Source of the DNA: Cellulophaga tyrosinoxydans
Lineage (GTDB): Bacteria; Bacteroidota; Bacteroidia; Flavobacteriales; Flavobacteriaceae
Direction: 5' to 3'
Length of the DNA stretch: 64,000 bases
Assembly: GCF_900176415.1 (NCBI RefSeq)
Contig: NZ_FWXO01000003.1
Coordinates: forward strand, 303,359 to 367,358
Positions 51,848 through 58,011 of this stretch are shown one piece after another. Each line of letters begins with the position of its first letter. The stretch's first letter is position 1. The notes under the pieces are model-generated. The model made no database searches. It was not told the origin of the DNA and saw nothing but the letters and a program-made list of their open reading frames with translations. The position numbers and the translations under genes are program-made.

Positions 51848-52414
51848 TTAAAAGTCGATATCCTCGCCTAAATTAGCTGCGTTTTCTTTATAAAACTCGT
51901 TCCAATGGTTCGTCCATTTATTGCCAATAGCACTTAGTTCATGAAAGCGTTTGTTATCCTGCTCCGTTCCTGTTCGTTTTGTATACTCATGGTACCAATT
52001 GCTATAATGCATCCCCACTTGTGACCAAGTTTGATGATTAAAACCATTCTCCTCAATAATACTAACAGGATCAATTCCATGTTGTGCAGCAATAGATTGT
52101 TGCCAGAATATTTTCTGATACGCATCATAATCTGGCACTTTTTCTAAGAGGCTTTTAATATCTGGCACATTAGAAGCAACATCTGCAAATTTACCCACTT
52201 TTGGATTGGTAAAAAACCCACTATAAATTGTAGCATTATTCATATCTTCTGTCATTAAATCTCCTAATTTAGAAGTCCAAGCAGAATTGGTTTGTTGCCA
52301 TACCGGCATTTCTAATCCTAGAACTTTAATAACTTCTTCCTCAGACATTCCTGCTGCTAAATTGCCACAAGCTGCTCCCCAATCTTCAAATGTAACTCCG
52401 TTTATACTTTCCAT
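51848..52414 (-). CDS. DUF6620-like protein in SPFH operon
   Basis: A 188-aa soluble protein rich in Trp (MESINGVTFEDWGAACGNLAAGMSEEEVIKVLGLEMPVW). Two helical repeats with the pattern GITFEDW/GFNHQTW and VWQQTN/FWQQSI suggest a duplicated module of about 90 residues. I assign it to DUF6620 from the N-terminal motif only. It lies 12 bp before the SPFH gene and 25 bp after the larger zinc-ribbon gene. The role is unknown, and the operon is its only clue. Confidence 0.65.
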   Translation of the reverse strand: MESINGVTFEDWGAACGNLAAGMSEEEVIKVLGLEMPVWQQTNSAWTSKLGDLMTEDMNNATIYSGFFTNPKVGKFADVASNVPDIKSLLEKVPDYDAYQKIFWQQSIAAQHGIDPVSIIEENGFNHQTWSQVGMHYSNWYHEYTKRTGTEQDNKRFHELSAIGNKWTNHWNEFYKENAANLGEDIDF

Positions 52415-52439
52415 ATTTTTTATAATTAATGATTTGTGT

Positions 52440-53216
52440 TTAATTTCTTTGTATTTGTTCGTAGGAATTAAATTCCTTTTTTTTACGTGCTAAATCTGCC
52501 TCTAATCTATCCGCTGCTTCGGCATTTAATTTAATACGCTCATGAAAATATTTCTCCCAATAGGCGTTGTATGTTTTCTTGTAAGCGTCCCAATAGTCTG
52601 CTGGTGCCTGACCTCTATAACTACCTATTAACTCTAACGCATTGTTCATAGCATCATATTCTTTTTGCGCCCTTACGGTGGCAATATTATCCACCACACT
52701 CCAGCCTAACATTTGAAAATTAATTTCGGGCTCAAAGGTGTTTACAGTATTGCAAAATTTACAGGTTAAGTATTGCGCTCTAAAAATATCTAATCGTACC
52801 GCAACTTCTGCATTACATTGTGCGCAATTAATATATTTAGTAGCTTTAAGCATCATATTATCGTAAGAAAGTATTGATAGCTTATATTCTAGATTTCGAT
52901 TAAACTTAGTATGCACAGCATAAAGTTTTTCATTTAACTCAATTCCCTTATGGTATTCATTGATCCAAAAATCTCCAACAAAACGCATTTCGGGTTGTAC
53001 TGTGGAATGCCAAGTTTCGTCAATTTTTTTTATCAGATTTCTAAGTTGTGCATCTATACCTTGCATGGACCCCATAACGGTATATAGATTATAATCTGTT
53101 GCCTGCAACTGTTCTAAACATGCCGCTTCAGCTTGCTCTAAAGATTCATTAAAGCGATTCTCAATTTTGGTGAGAAAATTATCCCAGCGTTGTATAAGTT
53201 CTTCTTTGGTTGGCAT
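52440..53216 (-). CDS. Coiled-coil protein with internal zinc ribbon
   Basis: A 258-aa soluble protein. The first 125 residues are helical and may form a coiled coil (RFNESLEQAEAACLEQLQA). A zinc ribbon follows at about 132-155: INCAQCNAEVAV and LTCKFCNTVNTF, two CxxC pairs. The rest is helical with YWDAYKKTYNAYWEKYFHERI and ends with a charged coiled coil. No enzyme motif seen. It is the second gene of the operon, 6 bp after a small zinc-ribbon gene. It could be an adaptor for membrane-associated SPFH assemblies (inference). Confidence 0.75.
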   Translation of the reverse strand: MPTKEELIQRWDNFLTKIENRFNESLEQAEAACLEQLQATDYNLYTVMGSMQGIDAQLRNLIKKIDETWHSTVQPEMRFVGDFWINEYHKGIELNEKLYAVHTKFNRNLEYKLSILSYDNMMLKATKYINCAQCNAEVAVRLDIFRAQYLTCKFCNTVNTFEPEINFQMLGWSVVDNIATVRAQKEYDAMNNALELIGSYRGQAPADYWDAYKKTYNAYWEKYFHERIKLNAEAADRLEADLARKKKEFNSYEQIQRN

Positions 53217-53222
53217 CTTTAT

Positions 53223-53429
53223 TTAACTATCGGCATTAATAACTGTATTGGTATTCATAAAAGGAGCCTTGCAATAATCGCAAGTAGCTAAATTACTTTT
53301 TTTAGGTCTCGGCGCGCCACAAGATGCACAAGCCAATGCATATGATGATGCTGTTTTCTCTTCAGAAGCATATAACGTGCTTTTGGTATTTTGAGCGTTT
53401 GTTGTAATCTTCTTAAATGGATTCGACAT
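53223..53429 (-). CDS. Small zinc-ribbon protein
   Basis: A 68-aa protein that is mostly a zinc ribbon: CASCGAPRPKKSNLATCDYCKAPF, with CxxC at 34-37 and 50-53. The N-terminal part is short and polar (MSNPFKKITTNAQNTKSTLYASEE). It opens the four-gene operon that ends in the SPFH gene, and its ribbon resembles that of the next protein, which may mean that they bind one partner. The start is 65 bp from the CCCTGTTTTCAGG motif. Confidence 0.8.
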   Translation of the reverse strand: MSNPFKKITTNAQNTKSTLYASEEKTASSYALACASCGAPRPKKSNLATCDYCKAPFMNTNTVINADS

Positions 53430-53493
53430 GTTATGATTGACTTATATACGCTTAAACTTAGCGCAAGTTAGTTGGATGTTTTTATGTCCCATA

Positions 53494-53506
53494 CCCTGTT
53501 TTCAGG
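53494..53506. promoter_or_regulatory. CCCTGTTTTCAGG motif upstream of zinc-ribbon/SPFH operon
   Basis: The 13-mer is identical to the core of the palindrome at 49552-49565; both lie 57-65 bp upstream of a minus-strand operon start. A TAAGTTTA box follows nearer the gene. A common regulator is plausible but unknown. Confidence 0.4.
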
Positions 53507-53585
53507 TATTTTAAAAAGTAAAACGCATATATCACTACGAATCGTACATTTGGCTCTGCCAATGAAAAGAAAAAGATTATAATAA

Positions 53586-53633
53586 TAAACTTTCAAAAAT
53601 TATTGAAAGTTTAAAAATATTAAACTATATTTG
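53586..53633 (+). promoter_or_regulatory. Promoter and palindromic operator of gbsR-type gene
   Basis: ACTTTCA-N8-TGAAAGT at 53589-53610, extended to a 28-bp dyad at 53586-53613. TATATTTG at 53626-53633 is a perfect -7 box and the TTG at 53603-53605 (20-bp gap) lies inside the operator, so a bound regulator would block the polymerase. The start codon at 53638 is 5 bases after the box, giving a leaderless or near-leaderless mRNA. Confidence 0.75.
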
Positions 53634-53637
53634 TCTT

Positions 53638-54141
53638 ATGGAATACAACGAAGCAAAAAATAAGTTTATAAGTACATGGGGCAGTCTAGGTACGCTTTGG
53701 GGCATTAATAAGGCCATGGCTCAAATACAAGCTTTGCTTTTTATTTCGACCAAGCCGCTGTCTACCGAAGAAATAATGGAAGAATTGCAAATTTCTAGAG
53801 GTAACACCAGTATGAATGTGCGACAGCTTATGGATTGGGGAATTGTTACCAAAGAATTGGTGCCTGGGGAACGCAAAGAATATTTTACTACCGAAAAAGA
53901 TGTGCAAGAATTGGCACGTGTAATTGCTAAAGAACGGAGCCGAAGAGAAATACAGCCGGTAATAAAAACGCTAAAAGAAGTTTGTTCAATAAAAGATGAT
54001 GGCACTGAAAAAACTAAAGAGTTAATAAAACAAACAAAAGCTTTACACGATTTAGCTGATACTGCAGATACTATGTTGAATAAATTAGTAAATCAAAATC
54101 AGAACTGGTTAACAAAATCTTTATTAAAACTATTTAGCTAA
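53638..54141 (+). CDS. GbsR/MarR-type transcriptional regulator
   Basis: A 167-aa winged-helix protein of the GbsR type: KFISTWGSLGTLWGINKAMAQIQALLFISTKPLSTEEIMEEL, the recognition helix ISRGNTSMNVRQLMDWGIV, and the wing VPGERKEYF. The C-terminal part (about 95-167) is a long helix for dimerisation. It is flanked on both sides by the same palindrome (53589-53610 and 54157-54178), so it probably represses itself and the four membrane-protein genes that follow. In some bacteria GbsR proteins respond to choline; others regulate membrane or pigment genes. The ligand is unknown here. Confidence 0.9.
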   Translation: MEYNEAKNKFISTWGSLGTLWGINKAMAQIQALLFISTKPLSTEEIMEELQISRGNTSMNVRQLMDWGIVTKELVPGERKEYFTTEKDVQELARVIAKERSRREIQPVIKTLKEVCSIKDDGTEKTKELIKQTKALHDLADTADTMLNKLVNQNQNWLTKSLLKLFS

Positions 54142-54156
54142 AAAAATTTAAATAAT

Positions 54157-54178
54157 ACTTTCAATATTTTCTGAAAGT
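54157..54178 (+). promoter_or_regulatory. Second GbsR-type operator, between regulator and membrane genes
   Basis: ACTTTCA-N8-TGAAAGT, same arms and spacer length as at 53589. It lies 15 bp after the gbsR stop and 17 bp before the GTG start of the next gene. Two sites bracket the regulator, so looping or dual control is possible. Confidence 0.75.
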
Positions 54179-54194
54179 TCTAAATACACAAGTT

Positions 54195-54494
54195 GTGAAA
54201 AAATCGTATAAGAGTTATAAAATCTTAAATATCCTTGCATTATTCTGTTTACTAGGTGGGCCATGGGGACTACCATTTACTGGCTTACTTCAAATTATAG
54301 CAGCGATCTTCTTTTTGATTTCTTTTCCAAAGGATAAATGGATTTATGCATATTTTTTAATAACCGCCTCATATCTTATCATTATTAAAATTTATATCAA
54401 CTTTTTTGACCTGCGGTTCTTTATTATACCCATTTTGTTAGTTTTTTATTTAACCTATGTTCTTCATTTTAAAAAAGTAAATCATGAATTATAA
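54195..54494 (+). CDS. Small membrane protein 1 of GbsR-controlled operon
   Basis: A 99-aa protein starting with GTG at 54195. Three or four helices: LNILALFCLLGGPWGLPFTGLLQIIAAIFFLISF (about 12-45), YAYFLITASYLIIIKIYI and FFIIPILLVFYLTYVLHF. The N-terminus is basic (KKSYKSYK). No family recognised. It overlaps the next gene by 11 bp. Position after the operator suggests that it is the first target of the regulator. Confidence 0.65.
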   Translation: MKKSYKSYKILNILALFCLLGGPWGLPFTGLLQIIAAIFFLISFPKDKWIYAYFLITASYLIIIKIYINFFDLRFFIIPILLVFYLTYVLHFKKVNHEL

Positions 54495-54924
54495 CGTACC
54501 CAATTGGTTAATTATACTCGGAGGTATAGGCCAAATATTCACTGCTCTTATTTACCCTTATATTCGTCATCAAGTTTTTGATTGGTATACTGATGTTAAA
54601 AAACTCAAGCCATTAAATCAAGAAATTGCAAAAACCTACGGTCGTTATATACAAGGATTAAATTTTTCTTTTGGATTCATCGCAATTCTTTTAACCAACG
54701 ATTTACAAAACGGAAGTAAACTAGCCATAGCCATTACGGCATTAATTGCTGCGTACTGGACTGGTAAAGTGGCTACGCAAATTGCCTATTATCCCATGTA
54801 TGAAATTCCTAAAAAAGCCATCTTTAAAATAGGAGGATATTTTATGAATACCTTATTTGTTTTGTTTGCCGTTGTTTTTACGTGGTTACTAATTACCAAC
54901 GTAATCACCTACTATCAATCTTAA
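54484..54924 (+). CDS. Membrane protein 2 of GbsR-controlled operon
   Basis: A 146-aa protein with four predicted helices: NWLIILGGIGQIFTALIYP (7-25), FSFGFIAILLTN, LAIAITALIAAYWTGKV and YFMNTLFVLFAVVFTWLLITNV. The loop after helix 1 contains YIRHQVFDWYTDVKKL. No enzyme motif or known family could be assigned. It overlaps the previous gene by 11 bp and ends 11 bp before the next one begins, a tight operon layout. Confidence 0.7.
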   Translation: MNYNVPNWLIILGGIGQIFTALIYPYIRHQVFDWYTDVKKLKPLNQEIAKTYGRYIQGLNFSFGFIAILLTNDLQNGSKLAIAITALIAAYWTGKVATQIAYYPMYEIPKKAIFKIGGYFMNTLFVLFAVVFTWLLITNVITYYQS

Positions 54925-54935
54925 AATTAATTATT

Positions 54936-55289
54936 ATGAATCAAAACCTTCTAGGCTATTTATTATTTGCAATCATAATGGCTTATATAATTATAAAAGT
55001 TGGCTATAAATGCTATAAAAATGGAATTGTATTCATAGACACCCTTATTCCTGATGACCCAAAATTTGGTTTGCAAATTAACAGACTTTTACTTGTCGGT
55101 TACTACTTAACAAATATTGGATATACGGTGTTTTCCCTTTCACAGTGGGAAAATATTGCCACAACAACAGAGCTTATCGAAGTACTGAGTATTAAATCTG
55201 GCATAATTATAATTGGCTTATCAGTACTTCATTACATCAATATAATAAGCTTAACAATTGTATTGAAAAATAGAACAATTAAAATTTAA
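54936..55289 (+). CDS. Membrane protein 3 of GbsR-controlled operon
   Basis: I start at 54936 (117 aa, MNQNLLGYLLFAIIMAY), because an ATG at 54882 lies inside the previous gene. Three helices are predicted: near 4-25, near 58-80 and near 93-112. The segment INRLLLVGYYLTNIGYTVFSL matches FKVGFYLLNIGFALLIL of the next gene, so the two are paralogues. An amphipathic loop with FIDTLIPDDPKFG separates helices 1 and 2. Function is unknown. Confidence 0.7.
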   Translation: MNQNLLGYLLFAIIMAYIIIKVGYKCYKNGIVFIDTLIPDDPKFGLQINRLLLVGYYLTNIGYTVFSLSQWENIATTTELIEVLSIKSGIIIIGLSVLHYINIISLTIVLKNRTIKI

Positions 55290-55300
55290 AATTTTTACAT

Positions 55301-55693
55301 ATGAAAACTTCAAAAATTATACTTGGTTATTTTATTTATTTACCTATTGCCTTAGTATTAACCTATTACGTTGCTAAAACTTTATTTAAAAATAGCACTG
55401 TATTTATGATTGAAATTTTTAAAGGCAAAGAAGAAATTGCAAATGCAACAAATACATTGTTTAAAGTAGGCTTTTACCTATTAAACATAGGCTTTGCATT
55501 ACTAATTCTAAAAATAAACGCACATGAAATTAATGAAACCTATCAAAGTTTAATTGAAATATTAAGTAAAAAAATAGGTGGATTTAGCATCTATCTTGGA
55601 TTTATGCTTTTTTTAAATATGTTTCTATTTTTCAGAGGCAGAAAAAAATCAAAAACTATGCAAGTCCCAACTAATTTGGTGGTTAAGGATTGA
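55301..55693 (+). CDS. Membrane protein 4 of GbsR-controlled operon (paralogue of 3)
   Basis: A 130-aa protein with three helices: IILGYFIYLPIALVLTYYVA (6-25), TLFKVGFYLLNIGFALLILKI (about 52-72) and GFSIYLGFMLFLNMFLFFRG (about 94-113). It shares the VGFYLLNIGF core and topology with the preceding gene, which points to a tandem duplication. The C-terminal tail is basic (RGRKKSKTM). It ends the operon; a terminator shared with the convergent rhodanese gene follows. Confidence 0.7.
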   Translation: MKTSKIILGYFIYLPIALVLTYYVAKTLFKNSTVFMIEIFKGKEEIANATNTLFKVGFYLLNIGFALLILKINAHEINETYQSLIEILSKKIGGFSIYLGFMLFLNMFLFFRGRKKSKTMQVPTNLVVKD

Positions 55694-55772
55694 ACTTACT
55701 AGCGTAGGAAAATCAAAGAGCTTGATCGTTTGATACGCTAGCTTATGAATATTTTTACAGCTTTGCTATTAG

Positions 55773-55814
55773 AAACATATCTGAAATCAACCATGATTTC
55801 AGATATGTTTATTC
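55773..55814. terminator. Bidirectional terminator between membrane-protein operon and rhodanese gene
   Basis: A perfect 17-bp stem (AAACATATCTGAAATCA at 55773-55789, complement 55794-55810) with a four-base loop, flanked by A and T runs. It can serve both convergent units. Confidence 0.85.
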
Positions 55815-55836
55815 GTTTTTATACGCAAATGATGTA

Positions 55837-56193
55837 TTACTTTTGAGCATTTATATACGCATCATAACCTCCTTCAAGGTTTACAACCGTATACCCTAGA
55901 GCATTTAATTTTTCGGCAGCTTTAGCACTTCTGCCGCCAACTTTACAGTAAACATAAACCGTTTTATCTTTGGGAACAGCTGCCTCTATTTTATTTTGAA
56001 ACGCTGCATCAAACCAATCTATATTTAGCGCATTATGTACATGTCCTGCATTGAATTCATCAGGCGTGCGCACATCTACAAGAACTACATTATCTAGTTC
56101 TTTTTGTGATACTTCTGTGATTGATTTTGACTTAGTTTGTGAACAGCTTAAGTTTAAAAAAACCAAAAAAAATGCGAAAATGGAGTACTTCAT
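55837..56193 (-). CDS. Periplasmic lipoprotein with single rhodanese domain
   Basis: A 118-aa protein with a lipoprotein signal (FLVFLNLSC, Cys17). The rest is one rhodanese domain: VVLVDVRTPDEFNAGHVHNALNID, then YVYCKVGGRSAKAAEKLNALG with the active-site Cys in CKVGGRS, and NLEGGYDAYI. The full loop CxxGxRS is intact, so sulfur transfer or persulfide chemistry is plausible. Lipid anchoring puts it on the membrane surface outside the cytosol. It is divergent from the ECF sigma gene and has no partner in an operon. Confidence 0.9.
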   Translation of the reverse strand: MKYSIFAFFLVFLNLSCSQTKSKSITEVSQKELDNVVLVDVRTPDEFNAGHVHNALNIDWFDAAFQNKIEAAVPKDKTVYVYCKVGGRSAKAAEKLNALGYTVVNLEGGYDAYINAQK

Positions 56194-56226
56194 AAGTATT
56201 TTATTATTATGCTAAAATTACAACAA

Positions 56227-56255
56227 TTTGTTCTTAAAAAAATCTCGTAACTTTG
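56227..56255 (+). promoter_or_regulatory. Promoter of ECF sigma gene
   Basis: TTTG at 56227-56230, 17-bp gap, TAACTTTG at 56248-56255. Since an in-frame ATG at 56253 lies within the -7 box, the real start must be the ATG at 56274. Confidence 0.6.
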
Positions 56256-56273
56256 AAATCTCTAAATACGTAT

Positions 56274-56834
56274 ATGACTTCATATTCATTGCATCCTGAT
56301 ACATGGGTAGACCAATATGCGGATTACCTATTTAATTACGCCGTAACGCGAGTTAGTGATGCCGAAATAGCTAAAGATATTGTACAAGAAACCTTTTTAG
56401 CAGGACTCAAATCGGCAAAGAATTTTAAAGGTGATGCGGCAGAACGTACTTGGCTAATTGCCATTCTAAAGCGTAAAGTAATTGATCATTACCGGAAAAT
56501 AAATTCTAATAAAGGTAAAGCAGAAGTGCGCATGTCTTATAATTCCAGTAGTGATGAAGATGGCGATTGGCTTGAGGAGCAAGTTGCCGACCCGTTTAGC
56601 GTACTGGAAAATGATGAAATTGAAAATGAAGAATTAGGGCTAGCTATCCAAAATTGTATCGATAAATTACCCAAAAAACAAGCACGGGTTTTTAAAATGA
56701 AAACAATTCAAGGAATTAGTACTGAAGATATTTGTAATGAGTTAGGAATTAATCCGTCAAATTTATGGGTGATGATTCATAGATCTAGAACAGCATTGAT
56801 GGATTGCCTTAATCAAAATTGGTTTAACGTATGA
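56274..56834 (+). CDS. ECF-type RNA polymerase sigma factor
   Basis: I start at 56274 (186 aa, MTSYSLHPDTWVDQYADYLFNYA), because the upstream ATG at 56253 falls in the promoter. Region 2 is DAEIAKDIVQETFLAGLKSAKNFKGDAAERTWLIAILKRKVIDHYRK, with the expected aromatic and basic residues. Region 4 is LPKKQARVFKMKTIQGISTEDICNELGINPSNLWVMIHRSRTALMDCL. It overlaps the next gene as ATGA; that gene has the Cys/His layout of a small anti-sigma factor. So sigma and anti-sigma are made together. Confidence 0.93.
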   Translation: MTSYSLHPDTWVDQYADYLFNYAVTRVSDAEIAKDIVQETFLAGLKSAKNFKGDAAERTWLIAILKRKVIDHYRKINSNKGKAEVRMSYNSSSDEDGDWLEEQVADPFSVLENDEIENEELGLAIQNCIDKLPKKQARVFKMKTIQGISTEDICNELGINPSNLWVMIHRSRTALMDCLNQNWFNV

Positions 56835-57058
56835 TTTCATGTGATAAAGCAGCGCTTATTTGTGATAAGGCGCAATACAATGAAGCTTCTTTTTTTGACA
56901 AAGCAAAGCTTAAGTTGCATATGCTTATTTGTAAAGCTTGCACTACGCATGCGAAAAAAAATGCAACACTTACTTCGCTTTGCAAAGAAGCTAAGCTAAA
57001 AAGTCTTACTGAAAACGAAAAGAATGTTATGAAAAAGCAAATCGAAAATCAACTTTAG
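56831..57058 (+). CDS. Putative small zinc-binding anti-sigma factor
   Basis: A 75-aa protein, too short to have a membrane helix. The region KLKLHMLICKACTTHAKK (His30, Cys34, Cys37) has the HxxxCxxC motif of zinc-binding anti-sigma factors. The helix around it fits the ASD-like fold. The C-terminal part is charged (EAKLKSLTENEKNVMKKQ). Translational coupling to the sigma gene (ATGA) supports the call. If true, it is a soluble, redox-type (ZAS) regulator, although nothing proves the signal. Its end meets the convergent gene at 57055 by four bases. Confidence 0.7.
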   Translation: MISCDKAALICDKAQYNEASFFDKAKLKLHMLICKACTTHAKKNATLTSLCKEAKLKSLTENEKNVMKKQIENQL

Positions 57059-57879
57059 TAAAAAGTACCAATAAGCACCAAAACTCCCCACCAAAATATC
57101 GGTATTGCCTCTACCCAAAACGATGCAAAATACCTTTGCTGATGTTTTTCAGTAAAAAGCATGGTAAAGCCTAGACATAGAAACAATATTCCTTTTCCAA
57201 TAACTTCTATCGGCTGTAAATCATCTTTTAAAAAAGTTAGGGCAAAAAAAACAGTTGTTCCAAAAGATCCTATTATCCGGGTTGTACTTACGCCAAACCG
57301 TTGTGGTAGCGTTTTTAATGCCGGACTATCATAAGCCAAATCACGAATTTCAAAAGGAACCAGTAAAATTAATACGAGCACAAAGCGCTGAATAGTTTCG
57401 ATAACTACATCCCAAGAAATAACACTATTTATTTGATATACAGGTAATAAAACCGTAGTTCCAGCCCAAACTAGTGCAACAATAAATATTTTTAATCCTC
57501 CTAAATTTCTTAGATTTTTGGTATGTGGCAAAACAGGTACTGCATACAATCCGGTCATAAAAATCATAACACAAAGAAAAATCAAGGCATTGTTACTCAA
57601 ATAAAAAGCATTATACAATGCAATGAATAGGGCAACAATACTAAAAAACTGAATGTTTTTATGATAGCGTGTAGCAACCAAAATATACTTCTCTGCCTCT
57701 ACTCCATATTTTACAAAATTATAGGCGCTTATGGTTCCAAAAAAAACAAACAAATCTAAATGAATACCCGACGGAATGTTTAACAATATGAAGGTGGCTT
57801 CTAAAAGTGCAAGCACCGCGAAAGCAACATGTACGCTGGCATCAATATAAAAATCGTAAAGTTGCTTCATAAACTTCAT
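57055..57879 (-). CDS. UbiA-like prenyltransferase-fold membrane protein (first Asp motif degenerate)
   Basis: A 274-aa protein with eight or nine membrane helices. The second Asp-rich motif of the UbiA family is present, IRDLAYDSPALKTLPQRFG (about 178-196; Asp-x3-Asp and TLPxRFG). The first motif, normally NDxxDxxxD, is YNFVKYGVE (53-61), with only the Asn kept. So prenyl transfer is doubtful unless other residues bind Mg2+. It is a conserved type in Flavobacteriaceae by my reading, usually without assigned function. It is convergent with the anti-sigma gene and divergent from gcvP. Confidence 0.65.
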   Translation of the reverse strand: MKFMKQLYDFYIDASVHVAFAVLALLEATFILLNIPSGIHLDLFVFFGTISAYNFVKYGVEAEKYILVATRYHKNIQFFSIVALFIALYNAFYLSNNALIFLCVMIFMTGLYAVPVLPHTKNLRNLGGLKIFIVALVWAGTTVLLPVYQINSVISWDVVIETIQRFVLVLILLVPFEIRDLAYDSPALKTLPQRFGVSTTRIIGSFGTTVFFALTFLKDDLQPIEVIGKGILFLCLGFTMLFTEKHQQRYFASFWVEAIPIFWWGVLVLIGTFY

Positions 57880-58011
57880 TAAACAAAAATAACTAAACTG
57901 TTTATAACCTTTGTTTTTGGTTAAAAACTTTAGCTTCAGAATGTTTTAAATCACCCATATTGAGATAATTAATCGTTATTTTTGCGTGACTAATTTTAAG
58001 AAAACTACGTA

